From positions 248,001 to 312,000 of the forward strand of contig JBAIAA010000412.1 of the NCBI GenBank assembly GCA_037893245.1: DNA of 64,000 nucleotides, given 5' to 3'. This document shows positions 20,457-32,028 of the stretch, piece after piece. The first letter of the stretch is position 1; each line of letters begins with the position of its first letter. The notes beneath the pieces are model-generated. The model saw only the letters and a program-made list of their open reading frames with translations, did no database searches and was not told the origin of the DNA. This DNA is from Crossaster papposus (Eukaryota; Echinodermata; Asteroidea; Velatida; Solasteridae). Made by a program: the position numbers and the translations under genes.

Positions 20457-22372
20457 TGTTCAGTTTGATTCAAACATTATCAGCTGAAGACATGCACTGT
20501 ATAGTTATCTTTGATCCGTGTACAGTTTGGTACCAAGAAGCAAGGATGCAGGAAGATGCAACAACTACCTCCTTGCCCCAAGATTGGTATCGTTTCTTAA
20601 CAACAGTCTTATAGACAGCAGCGTCAGGGAAGAAAGCTTGCAATGTGACCAAAGTCTTTCAGCCAAACGACGATGACGACACTCTAGTTAAGAAACTACC
20701 AAGCAGTTTTACGTGATGTTAAACACAGCCCGTGACATGACTGAATTCGGAGCAATCAAATAATGAAATGGTGATACATACGTATTACCAATTTAGCCTA
20801 CACACGTGTATCTGCGGCTAAGGAGCAAGCGAAGGGGCTATGTGAATAAACAATACTAAACATTAGACACTGCTGCTGATTCCAAAAACGAAAAAGAGAG
20901 AAATAAACAAAAAGAAACCTCGCTGAAAATGTAATATCCTGTCTGTAACAAAAAGGAACCAACTAACAATGCCCAGACTGACTCGAGATTGGGAAACTAT
21001 AGTGCCTCGTGGTTTGCGATATTAACTGAAAACAAAAGTGAAACAAAATGCATCGCTCTGATGTATATGTAACAATATCGTTGGTAAGATATGACAACAA
21101 TGCACCATTGTCATAGATTAATAATATTGGCAGTCTGGACAAATTTCCTCGCTACACTTAATATATTGCTACCTAAACAATAGAAAACCTTGGTACGGAG
21201 TCTTGTAGTAACACATGTATTACTTTCTGCAAGTACCGAAACTCACTAGAGTGAGAATCAAAACTGCCTTTATTGTGGTGACAATAACGAGACATAATGG
21301 TGGGAATGTTAGCTCGCTCTGTTGTAACAACATCGTCCGTTCGGTAGGTGACAAAATATTCCTCACTGCACTCCGATTGCTGCACTTACGCGCATTCGCG
21401 GCATGTTCTCCCTCAGCCAATTGCAGCTACGCGCGTGTCACAAGCTTAATTAACCAATGAATATATTATAAATAGCGCCCACGCTCGCACATTTGCCAAT
21501 TGCAAACCAACTACTAATAACAGAAATTTAAAAAAAAAAGTTTAAATTGTTATTCTTAAAAATTACATAATTTTGGACATAAATCAAAAATAATCAAAAC
21601 TTATACGTACAACTGCAAAACGGGCATGTGTATATTTGTAATCCAGTATTGTTTGTGTGTTATTGAACAGAAAAGCTGTACAATAACTAAATTACTATTC
21701 CTTGTGTAGTTTAAATAACCCGTCGTAGTATACACCATTGGTAATTGCTTGAATTATCATGAATGAGTAGATTTGGGGGGTTGTATTCGGCAATCGCGAT
21801 TTTTTTTATTATAAAATTCAATTTTTCGGAATAATTACAGGATATCTAGCGCAATCATTTTGCTGGGTGCCCAGACTCAACATTTACTTTCAGATGAGTA
21901 TGATATTTCTTAATAATTCGGTAGTAAATATTTTCGATATCAGCAAATGGTGTATACTACCTTTAACTGTTTGTAAAAAAACACAAAGAGTTTTAAAAAA
22001 GTACAATTAGGTTGTTCAAGTTAAATAAATAATACGTGAAATACCAAAAGTATGTCAAATTACATTTAAATAGACAGACCAATGTTAGAATACATTAACG
22101 GTCAACGTAAAGTCAATTGAAACCCCTTTAATATTACAGTGCGATCAAAGTCCCACATTTCATCCAGCCAAAACGAAGTCACCTTTTGTTTGTGTCAAAA
22201 GGTTATCAGCAAAACACAATACCGTATACACAAATACATCAACCTATTTTCCGAACCAACACACACACATGTTTATCAAAATATCGGCACATTGTCGGTG
22301 AACGTAAATACCAGTGTATTAACGACATTATAGACTTTTTTAGCCGAAGCAAACGCCAACTCGAACTTCACG
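20457..22372. other. Interval between the lectin and esterase genes
   Basis: No gene seen. AT-rich, with one GGTAGGATACACC-family element at about 21723-21966. Confidence 0.55.
21723..21966. mobile_element. MITE of the GGTAGGATACACC family
   Basis: TATACACCATTGGTAATTGC on the left and GCAAATGGTGTATACTACCTTTAA on the right are inverted repeats. The interior (ACTTTCAGATGAGTATGATA, TTCGGTAGTAAATATTTTCG) recurs at 27233-27470 and 47702-48118. The left TTAA is not preserved here. Confidence 0.7.
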
Positions 22373-25300
22373 ATGAGCAGACAGGCGTTCGTGGCGTTTC
22401 TGCTGGGTACATCCCTGATTGTTCTCAACTGTGTACTCGCAACAGCGTCCCAGCTCAGGATTACGGTTGAGCAGGGTGTCCTCGAGGGCACAACGGAGAC
22501 TTTCTTGGAAGACAAGTTCTCCGGAGCCGGCAACGCGAAGGTGGACGTCTTCAAGGGGGTACCGTTCGCCGAGCCGCCCCTGGGCCCGCTTCGCTTCAAG
22601 CCCCCGGTGAAGAAGGCAGCGTGGGGCGAGGTCTACAATGCCACCTACTACAGACCAGCATGCCTTCAGGATCCTAAGTATATGTTCGGATTGGAGTTTA
22701 ACGAGGATTGTCTTCATCTCAATGTCTTCGCACCAAGCCGACGAGTGGTGGGTTGAAACTCACATGCCTTAAAGCGGTGGTCACATCTTACGGTCATGAA
22801 CGTAGTTGAACGTAGTTTATTTGACCGTAGTAGACTAGTTGACCGTACTTCAACCGTAGTGCCGTGGTTACTACGGTCAACTACGGTCCACACTACGGTC
22901 AAGTAGGGTCAACTAGGGTCAACTAGGGTCAAATAGGGTCAAATAGGGTCAAATAGGGTTAACTACGTATACTAGGCTCACAGTACTGTACATGCATCCA
23001 AGGTGACCGTAGAAATATTTTGAACATGTTGAAAACTTTCGGGATAACTACGGACAAATCATGGCTTTCCTCAAGGTCTAAGTACGTTCAGAACTACGTC
23101 GGTTCACTACGTTTAACTACGTTTAACTACGACTACTATGGTCTACTACGGTCAACTACGGTCACACCATACTACGTTCAACTACGTTCATGACCGTAAG
23201 ATGTGACCACTGCTTTAGTGTCACACATGAACAGACACGTTTGTTAATATTTTTAAAGCTTGTCATGGACCCCCAGATTAATGTGACCCGCTCCGACTAA
23301 ACCCAAAACAAGTCGCACAAGGTTGGTATTGTGCTGCTATCGGTCGAAATAAAATATTTCTGTTTTCAGGTTGGGGGCGCCGCTGTTATGGTTTGGATCC
23401 ATGGCGGTGGATTCGTCATTGGCTCTGCCACAGAACAGATCTATAACGGACTGCCATTGGCTGCTGTGGGTGACGTCATTGTAGTCACCATCAACTATCG
23501 CCTAGGCGTCTTTGGATTTATGTCAACAGGTATAGGCTGCTTATTTAGCTCAATAACTCTTATATAACTGTATAGGTCCTCAGAATAGGAGAATATCTCT
23601 CTTTTCTGTATCCTGGAAAACCGCACACATCCAGGAGCAAAGAAAGGCGAATATTTAACGCGATTACTCTTTTGTACAACTTGACCACAAATAACCTTTG
23701 ACCTCAGTACTTGACCTTTGACAAGACCTTGGCCAAGCTATAACATCAGCACCGTCTCATTTTTAGCAGTTTCCTCCCGACTGCAGGTGATGACGCGTCG
23801 CCGGGCAACGTGGCACTGTTGGACAACGTCTTGGCTTTGAAGTGGGTCCAACAGAACATAGAAGGTAGGAAGACATGTTTTTCTTAGAAAAGCGTCTTCG
23901 GGCTAAGAGGTAAGCATGCATGTTCTAGCTCTATCCTTGGATGAGACCAAAGTTCAGTCGTTGGGCATGAATGTTTCCCTTGTCCCCTAATCATGCCCTG
24001 TTCTATGATGAAGAGATTATCCAACGCACCAAGCCAACCCTCAGCCATCTTGACAAGTCTGCTGCCGATGAGATTCGTCTGCTGATCAACCAAGCCCTAA
24101 AACAGCCGGCCAGCCAAGCCCAACAGCTCCAGACAAGACCAGTCAGCCATCACGTCACAGCGCCAAGACGAGTCCATCCACATCATTCAATTAAGTACCT
24201 GGCTGTATTTACATCACACATCACACTGTTTTTCGTTCGGCTAGTATTAGATGCATGCTCTGTCTACTATGCTCTGTCCAACAGCTTTTGGTGGCGACAA
24301 GCAACGGGTCACGATCTTCGGTGAGAGTGCTGGAGCCATTATGGTCGGGTTCCTTGTGTTGTCTGAGATGGCAAAGGGATTGTTCAGTCAAGCAATAGTA
24401 CAGGTATATCAGGCATTCAGGCTATACAACTGTCAACGAGACCTAATTTGAAACAAAGAAATTGACTGGTGCGGAGTTTGAACCAGCAACCTCCGGTTTA
24501 CCGTTCTGGTGCTCTATATACGAACTGAACTACCCAGACTTGTGTTGGTGGTTCCCCCTAAATTAGTCAATATCTTTGTTCGAACCGGGGTGGGGGTGCT
24601 ATAATCAGAAGCCACAAACCCATAATGTCCACTCCATTGGCCAGGAACGCCCAAAGTCACGATACTAGCAACGTTAGAAATCGTTAACTAGTCTGATAAA
24701 ACCACACACCTATTACAACCCTGAAATGTCTCCCTAAGTGCCACTGTCTCCTTATTACCTAAAAACTTACGCTAATTTGTCTCCCCAAGTGCCTATTTGG
24801 AAGAATTTTAAGCAACCATTCTTACTTATATCTGTTGGCAACATTTACAAAATACGTTTATTTTTTCTAGAGTAATGGGCCGATTTCGCCATTTATCGGG
24901 CCACTGACCGAAGAGGGCGACAATGCACTCCACCAGAAGGCCTTCCAGTTAGGTGAGACCGTGGGCTGTAGCGCCACGGACAGCGCAGCTCTGATAAGCT
25001 GTCTGCAAGATGTAGAAACCGGGGCGGCACTTATACGAGCTCAAATGGCGGTATGACATCGTGGATTGCTATTACCTTAAAGGGATCGTATACGTTTGGT
25101 AATTACTCCAAAAATTGATGGCAATGAAAACTTTCTTGGTAAGAAGTAGAGCAGCTTTGGATAGTATAATGCATTTTTTGAAACTTTTCACTTCGAAGTA
25201 CTGCGGTTATGAAAAAAAGATATCACTTTTTATCCCAAAAAATTTGAATCTAAGAAGCGTTACTGCAGTGACGTTTCTCAGAGTGTGTATTCCAATGCAG

Positions 25301-28300
25301 ATTATTCTTAGAACTATATAAGATTGAAACAAACAGTGGGTTACGATCACTTTAAAGGAAATATACAACATACAACAAAATATACAGCAGTGAAATAGCA
25401 GACGATCAGATGTATTTTTACCGCGTAATTTATTCGAAACTTAGAGATAGTTCAAATTTGTTTCTCCCAGAGTAAGTTTATACCAAAATGCAGTTATTTA
25501 TCTTTTGAATATTGGCACAATATAACCAAAAATTACTGCTTCGCCTCGGGTGCTATGCGTCCGGGTGGCGATAATTTGTTCTGCAGGTAGGTTGGTACAT
25601 TAGCCAATTAGAACACAGATGGTGTTGACGTCATCGATGATGTTAGAGTTGTCTGGGACAACCCTAACCCTAACCCTAACCTTAACCCTAACCTCTAACC
25701 CTAGTTAGATCCCAGACAACTCTAATATCATCGATGACGTCAACATCATCTGTGTTCTGATTGGCTAATAAATGTACACTATGTACCAACCTACCTGCAG
25801 AAAAAAATTATCGCGTCCGGGTGTTAAAACCGGCCATATCCCGCCTCACAGCAGTCAACAATTTTTAAAATATTTATCCGTTTCAGGTTTATGGACGGAT
25901 TTATCCTGTCGTAGACGGCACCTTCCTGACCATGACGCCGCTGGAAGCCTACGCCTCGGGAACCTACAACCACGTGCCGATGCTCGTAGGTTCCAACGCT
26001 GATGAGGGAACGTATTTATTTGCGGAGAACCCCATGTTTGCCGAGTATCTGACCCAACCAGACCAACCCCGTGTCAACAGGACGCTGTTTGATTCGCTCC
26101 TTGCGAGCAGGATCAAGTCATTAGGTGAGTTAGAAATATCCTCAGTCGTCCAATGCCGAGGAAGCCTCGCTCTTGCCTCATCATTGTGATCGATCCGAGA
26201 CAGTCTTAAACCCTAGACGCCGGTATTGATTCCTCACTCGCCGGGTTACACGCATGGCCGCCCAGCTGCTTTTGTCGATGCAGCAGCTGCATTGTACAGA
26301 CCTGAGCGTGTAGCTGTAACACAGGCCGTGTTCTACAGCGTAGCACTGCTGACGACAGCATTCCGGACGGATTAGTTGGACGCGGCCAAAGCCGCTTTCC
26401 GGCGTCAAGGAGTTAATTTACTCGACTTATAAACACCGTGTGTTATTGGTTGATTTTGTGTTTGTTTTCGCAGGCTTGTTTGACAACTACAAAGCATTGT
26501 CTGATGCTATCAAAATGCGGTACATCGACTGGTCGCAAGCCGAGTACCAAGACGCCGATTACTTCCACTCGATCGTACAGATAACAGGCGATTGGGCCTT
26601 CAGCTGCACCGTCGATATACAATCGCGTCTGCACTCGTCCAACAACGAAGTGTACCGCTACGTGATGACTCACGTACCGTCGATGTCCTTCTTTAACCAG
26701 TACGGAGAGAAGCCGGGACCACGCTGGCTCGGGGCGGGCCACGCCGAGGACCTGTCGTTTGTCTTCGGCGCGGCCTTCGCGCAAGGAAGTCCCTGGGTTT
26801 CGCTGACGGACGACGAGAAGGAGCTCTCCGTCAAGATCATGAAGCTGTGGACTAATTTTGCTAAGAACGGGTGAGCATCAAACAAACAAACAAACACCCC
26901 AACAAACAAACAACAACTTGCGTGCAGCACTGTGACGCATGGAGCCGCGCTGCACATCGCGGGATCCACATAATTTGGTTCGCTATAGCGACCATTCGGT
27001 ATAGCGATCGTCCGGTATAGTGACTATCAGCCGCCGGTCCTTCGTGTGTCCATTCTCAACATGGCGTCTGTACTTTAAAATAGTGCCATCTTGTGCTCTA
27101 CATTTTTTTAAAGAACAATGTTCGGTATGTTTTGTGCACAAACAATGGAAGCGAAGGGTGGTGTTCTTTAGTATAACCGAATGCTCGGTATAGTGGTGTT
27201 CGGTATCTACCGCTGTTTTATAGTAATATCGTTTAAAGGTAGGATACACCATTGGTAATTGTTTGAATTATCATGAACAGGTAAATTTTTGGGGTTGTTT
27301 TCAACCGGCGTCCGGCACTTATTCATATGTTATTTGTGGTTTTTCGCGATCGCCTTGAATCATTTGCTGGATGCCTAGAATCATTATTTACTTTCAGATG
27401 AGTAAGATATTTCCTGATATTTCGGTAGTAAATATTTTCGATATGTGCAAATGGTGTATCCTACTTTTAACTGACCTGTCCAAAGTTTTACAATCATAGA
27501 TGCTAAGAAAAGCAAGAAAACGGCGTCCGTTTTTAAGCGGTGTCGGGCATTGCTTCGTATGTTGTTGTTGTTTTTGCGATCGCCGTCTAGCAGACTGGAT
27601 TATATTTTTAGATTTGTTTTCTTCTGTACATCGTTGGTTTTTGTTCTGCTCAGTAATCCAAGCAAAGAGTCGCCGGGTTCCGCGCCAACAGACGAGTACA
27701 TCTGGCCGCTGTTTAGCAGTCCAAGTTTCGAGTACAAGGTTCTAGAACTGAACCTATCCACGAGCCGATCTTACAGGAGTGATCAGTGCTACTTCTGGAA
27801 CAATTACGTCGAGGAGCTGAAAACACTGTTAGGTAAAAGACTCCTGCTTCTTTACGCAAAACCTAACACAGATTTGGGGCCAATGTCAATGGAGTTGCTA
27901 AGCAAAAACAAAATGCTGGGTTGGTCCTGTATTGCCTTTAAACTCGTCGGGTAACTAGAGTTCTAGAGACGTGTTGCAAGGCTGGAAAACGCACGGTCTC
28001 CATAGGTTACCAACCGAGTCATCGGGTCAAACAGTATTATTTGATGAAGATGTTATGATGTCAACTTAAACCGGTGACCCTTGGGGGAAATTAGCAAACA
28101 CAAACTCAGCAATTAAATTGTAGCAATGACAAACTAAATCCATTTCCAAACTAATTTATTGAGGTGGGTTGCCTTCTAACAATTAAACACAACTTCGAAA
28201 CCACTGGGCGTGGCCACTTATACAGAGCCAGACGATACCAACATTTGATAAGAGGGGTGTTGTTGAATTTACATATACATGTAAATGAACTCCACAACAA

Positions 28301-29088
28301 AGACCTCAGCCCTGGGGCCAATTTCATAAAAGGCCCAATTTATGGACAAAAACATTACTCAGTAAAACCAACCTACCAGTCCAAACTCATTGTGATTGAT
28401 GTATATGTGATGTATATTGGTCTTTAGCTGTTGTTAGCTTAGCATAAACACAATCCCATGGGATTTCTTATCTTAACCTGATTTTACCAAGCGATGGTGT
28501 TGTGCTTTTAAGCAATTTTAAAAGCAGCTCTATACAATTGACCCGAGGGGAGTATGCGATGTGGTAACATTTCCTGCAGATAAAGAGGTGCTAAGCCGTG
28601 AAGAGCTTCGAGTGCGAGTCGAAGTTTGCACTGTTGGCTCAATGGACCTTTTTCGTGAGGAAGCCATTTTGGTCGTGTTCCCTGAATGTATTTTATAAAT
28701 TGTGAACTATTGAATGGGATGGTGCCAGACTAGTTTTGCATTATAGCCCCACTTTCAATATATGTTTTTTGTAATGTGGCTTAACACATCAAGATATGTT
28801 TAATCACAGTTTTTTTAATTACTCATCAGAGCAAACTGGTATTAATTTGTATTTAACTTTAGGTCATTGCTTTCATTTCTATCTGCAAGTTTCAAAAATG
28901 AAGATTTTACCTCATTTTCTATTAAATATGGCCGACTCGTGAATAAATCCTATGTGTGGTGATGTCATTGTGTCCTTACAGACAATCAAGATGACGACGA
29001 CAGTGGCGTATTTGGCTTGGTGGCAGGAAGACAGCTTGTCATCGTTACAACAATCTGCAGTGTCTGTTTTCTGTGTCTTGGGTTTTGA
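22373..29088 (+). CDS. Type B carboxylesterase / cholinesterase-like enzyme, nine exons, probable GPI- or membrane-anchored C-terminus
   Basis: Alpha/beta-hydrolase ester hydrolase of about 610 residues, assembled by reading GT/AG borders with matching phases: 22373-22747, 23370-23529, 23787-23864, 24285-24403, 24871-25050, 25887-26124, 26474-26870, 27654-27832, 28982-29088. Landmarks: signal peptide in exon 1; [26 protein letters not shown]; oxyanion-hole HGGGF in exon 2; nucleophile elbow GESAG (Ser219) in exon 4; GSNADEG (Glu344) in exon 6; [13 protein letters not shown] (His473) in exon 7. The catalytic triad is intact. The short Cys loop before EDCLHLN lacks the Trp of acetylcholinesterase, so a general carboxylesterase is favoured. 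The last exon encodes an acidic DDDD stretch, then a hydrophobic end ([17 protein letters not shown]), as in GPI signals. If exon 8 is not spliced, an alternative end occurs at 27954. Introns are rich in MITEs. Confidence 0.88.
22771..23216. mobile_element. MITE in esterase intron 1, built from CTACGGTC repeats
   Basis: Near-perfect ~45-bp inverted ends: AAAGCGGTGGTCACATCTTA... and ...TAAGATGTGACCACTGCTTT. The interior is almost wholly ACTACGGTCA-type motifs in both orientations plus a ~10-bp tandem run (GGGTCAACTA / GGGTCAAATA) at about 22895-22965. No coding region. Confidence 0.85.
24465..24540 (-). repeat. tRNA-derived SINE in esterase intron 4
   Basis: On the minus strand GGGTAGTTCAGTTCG...AGAGC (A box) and GGTTGCTGGTTCAAACTCC (B box) are tRNA-like and correctly spaced. 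It is flanked by AT-rich repeat sequence, so a SINE head is more likely than a gene. Confidence 0.55.
24724..24801. mobile_element. Fragment of the AGGCACTTGGGGAGACAA MITE family
   Basis: TGTCTCCCTAAGTGCCACTGTCTCC through TTGTCTCCCCAAGTGCCTATTTGG is the reverse complement of one half of the full-length elements at 36912-37177 and 49843-50111. Confidence 0.75.
25077..25355. mobile_element. TTAA-flanked MITE, GGGATCGTATACG family, in esterase intron 5
   Basis: The left end TTAAAGGGATCGTATACGTT and a degenerate right end (ACAGTGGGTTACGATCACTTTAA) are bounded by TTAA, as for piggyBac-type targets. Relatives lie at 60387-60786 and 62264-62658. Confidence 0.75.
25568..25814. mobile_element. MITE with 9-bp target duplication and telomere-like CCCTAA core (copy 1)
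   Basis: Bounded by GTCCGGGTG at 25559-25567 and 25815-25823. Inverted ends start GCGATAATT and continue through CTGCAGGTAGGTTGGTACAT and GACGTCATCGATGATGTTAG for about 95 bp per arm. The centre is an array of CCCTAA-type hexamers. Lies in esterase intron 5. Confidence 0.9.
27233..27470. mobile_element. TTAA-flanked MITE, GGTAGGATACACC family, in esterase intron 7
   Basis: TTAAAGGTAGGATACACCAT on the left and ATGGTGTATCCTACTTTTAA on the right, both including TTAA. The interior matches 21723-21966. No transposase. Confidence 0.85.
28670..28945. repeat. Dispersed repeat, inverted copy at about 46760-47060
   Basis: AAGCCATTTTGGTCGTGTTC, GATGGTGCCAGACTA and ATTTCTATCTGCAAGTT here occur in reverse complement at 46800-47050. 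It lies in the last intron of the esterase gene, ending about 35 bp before the final acceptor. Confidence 0.7.
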
Positions 29089-29162
29089 AATAGAACTTAA
29101 AACGTTATCATTGGTTGAACTTCGACGGTATTTTTTCTCTCACACGGGTATAGGCATATACG

Positions 29163-29462
29163 TAGACTTGTGGACAAGTCGTTAAATGTTTGTAGCGGTG
29201 ATAGCGTTCAAACTCTATCCGCAAATCTTCGCGACACGGGCGATGTTATCGCGAGACTGCTGGCCCCGCGAGACTACTGCTCTCTGCACGGCTTCGGTCT
29301 CATTTGGAAGTAGTCGGGAGCCAGAAGCCTCGCGCGAGAGCAGTGATCTCGCGAGAGCAGTCTTCGATCAGGAGGAAGGGAAGCGCGCTATAGCGTATTA
29401 TTCACGGCGACTCGACTATCACCGGCCGCGACAAATTCATTAACCACTTGTGCACAAGTCTA
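29163..29462. mobile_element. 300-bp element with 9-bp target duplication
   Basis: Flanked by GCATATACG at 29154-29162 and 29463-29471. Ends TAGACTTGTGGACAAG and CTTGTGCACAAGTCTA are inverted repeats extending through GTTAA and the GGTGATAG region. The interior is GC-rich with repeated CGCGAGA. The 9-bp TSD suggests a MULE-like mobiliser, but the superfamily is not proven. Confidence 0.85.
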
Positions 29463-30357
29463 GCATATACGATGAGTTTCTCCATTACGCATTTTTGCAA
29501 TCATGCAATAATACAATAGGCCATGTTTGTGGTCGAGTGAGGGCGCTGTAAGAAGTCATTTTCTAGGGAATAGCTAAGCAAAATCGTTTATGGAAGTAGT
29601 TTAGTAACTTTAATTTAATAGAACAAAATTGAAAAAATTAAAATAGGTGAACAAATGTAACTGTTGAGCTGTGTGACGTGATGTGTAAACCGAGGTGTCC
29701 CTACAAAATTATCCATCTAACAATGCTCAAATAACTACAAAATCATAAGGGTAATTTTGAAATGTTTTTTTGATTGTGCAGATACTCCATTATCTTTGAC
29801 CTTATGCGCCGTATTTTTTGGCCGCATGAGGGCGCTTTTAAACGCCATTTACTGGGTACCCAACGCAGGCAAAATTGCGTTTATTGAAGTCGTTTGAGTA
29901 ACTTTTATCTAAAAATTAAATATTAGAAACAAATATATTTTGGAGCTGTAAGAATATTTAAACTGACGTAAATTATCTCCTAACCACTTTTAATTCGAGC
30001 GATTCACAATACATAGAAGCTGCCGTTGGAGGCGCAAATCCTGCTATACCCGCAGTGCATCATGGGAAAAAGTCGACATCAGTTTGAAAAACGGTATTCA
30101 TTTTGCATGAACTCATCAGTTTTTAAGTCTTTTTGGACGCGCACGACTAAAGTTCCAATTTTTTTCTGCAAATAACAATGTTTTAATCAACGACGCTTCC
30201 GGATACATTGATGTTTTTGTTGTAACTCGCGTGAACAATGAAGAATAGATTTTTCACTACAGTATGATATACGGGAGAAGTCGACCGTAAAGTTTAAAAG
30301 TGGCTTTTTTGAGTCAAACGCTTGGTGGCGCACTGCATTGTGAATCGCCCGAATTAT

Positions 30358-30728
30358 CACAGACATAAATAACCTATAGACGGACAGCGCCTATGGAAAT
30401 AAACCTCCAGGTACTGTAATTTCGACGGCGCCTGACTAAGTAGGAAATCGTGGGCGGAAGTGATTAAAAAATGTGCACGACTCTATGGACAAACTTCGGG
30501 AGCACGGATACAAATCGGTAATTTCGGTTGAAAACGCAGCTGATGTCGACTAAAAATACTTTCAGCTGTTAACTATATAAATGCTGCATAGTTCTAAAAA
30601 AAAAAAAAAAAATTGTCAAAAATAATGAGTTCTTACAGAAATTAAACAATTTGCCCACGATTTGTGGCTTTCATGAAATTTCACTCTGGCGCCCCCTGCT
30701 GTCCGTCTATAGGTTATTTATGTCTGTG
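30358..30728. mobile_element. hAT-like MITE, 8-bp target duplication
   Basis: The target duplication CGAATTAT lies at 30350-30357 and 30729-30736. Perfect inverted ends begin CACAGACATAAATAACCTAT and continue through AGACGGACAG. It interrupts the right edge of another inverted-repeat element whose ends are near 29994 (AATTCGAGCGATTCACAATA) and 30349. The 8-bp TSD with CA...TG ends is typical of hAT. Confidence 0.88.
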
Positions 30729-31454
30729 CGAATTATACCCCCAAATACCATGAACACAGCGCCCTCTACGTTCATGCATCTCAACAAAATTGTCAATTGG
30801 TCACAACATTTGTGGACACTATGACTGTGTTATGTATAGGCCGTTTAAAATCCTGCATGTTGTGAAAGTGCCCTGCGGTTTAGGATCAGAATCAATTGCC
30901 TGGTTATTAGTCATCATGGCAAGATTTTAGTGTAATGCTCAAGGACAAACGATTCCATTCCCAAACTATTTCAGCTGTTGTTTTTTGTTCACATCCATAA
31001 TTGTACACAACAGCTTCCACAACACAGCACCGATATTGATTAAAAAAAGGAACTTAGTCACAGAGTCCAATGTTGTTGTGTTCAATCAATGACAATAATC
31101 ATAGTGGTGCGTGACTGAATTCAACTCATAGAAGATTAGGCCAAGGTCTAAATGGTTTTGCAGTTATTTAAAAAACAGCCAGACGAACTTTTGGGGGGAC
31201 ACCCTGCGAGCATGTACTACCAAATACTGTAATTCGCAGTGTCTCACTGCCTGCACCGGGCGCTGGGAAGCGCTAATGGCTCGGATTGGATAGATTTGGT
31301 ATGACCTGTAAAATAGAGGTCACCATTTCCGCGGCTCGGCTGCGGTGCGTGCAATTCGAAAGGTCACGGTCGCCCAGAATGCCGTGCGTTTCCTACACAT
31401 ATATCTGTGACGTTGCATCAGCTCTTCCAGCGCCCAGTATGGGTATACCCAGAA

Positions 31455-31755
31455 AGATATGGGACCGACGGACTCCCCTCTTAGTCCCCTATACCTATTT
31501 GTGACCCAGCACGAGTAAATGGGACACTTTGAGATTTTGATTTCATAATTTAAAGCTTGTTTAGCTTTAAATGATGAAATCAACATCTCAATTTTAATTT
31601 TTGCCTCGAAGCGTCTCATTTACTCGTGCTGGGTCACATTTATTCTCTAGACTATTACCAAACGCACCCCCCTAAAAAAGTAAAAAGAATTTCCAAGAAA
31701 CCCCAACATTCCACAAGCACAATAACCAATACAAAGGAAGGTTCACCTCTGTCCC
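31455..31755. mobile_element. Copy of the CACGATATGTGGC family interrupted by another MITE
   Basis: AAGATATGGGACCGACGGAC...AGTCCCCTATAC and then CTAGACTATTACC...AAAAGAATTTCC are halves of one family member, also seen at 44012-44040 and 45528-45690. They are separated by the element at 31500-31638. Confidence 0.6.
31500..31638. mobile_element. Hairpin MITE, TGACCCAGCACGAGTAAATG ends
   Basis: TGTGACCCAGCACGAGTAAA at the left and the exact complement TTTACTCGTGCTGGGTCACA at the right. Interior TTTGATTTCATAATTTAAAG. Part of a second copy begins at 63571. Confidence 0.88.
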
Positions 31756-31777
31756 ATTTCTTGCTTATATGTCACAT

Positions 31778-31811
31778 GAAGTGCGATATGTTGTAGAGAA
31801 CCCCCCCCCCC

Positions 31812-31846
<35 letters not shown>

Positions 31847-32028
31847 ACCCCCCCCCCCCCCCCCCCCCCCCACCCTCCTCTTTTGTGTTGACCATTGTGT
31901 TCCCGGAATCTCATGAATTCTTTTTAGGTTTCAAGGAGGAATGTGTTGGGTAACAATAGTGTTGAGTGTGTGTACAAGGTATAGGGATAAAAGGGGGGTA
32001 TCCCACTGCCACATATCGTGCTGGGTAT
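31778..32028. mobile_element. CACGATATGTGGC-family MITE with ~70-bp poly(C) tract
   Basis: The right end CCACATATCGTGCTGGGTAT is inverted relative to a diverged left end (GAAGTGCGATATGTTG). The run 31801-31872 is almost pure C. Middle landmarks TTGACCATTGTGTTCCCGGA and AACAATAGTGTTGAGTG recur in the copies at 48373-49601. Confidence 0.8.

Noticed and set aside
23971..24324. 117-codon plus-strand frame in esterase intron 3
   Set aside because: It ends in the coding frame neighbouring exon 4 but not in its phase; exon 3 joins exon 4 cleanly without it.
25659..25706. True telomere or chromosome end
   Set aside because: The CCCTAA run is short, internal, and enclosed by the arms and 9-bp duplication of a mobile element.
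22373..29088. Acetylcholinesterase
   Set aside because: The triad is shared, but the short loop before EDCLHLN lacks the choline-binding Trp region, so a general carboxylesterase is safer.
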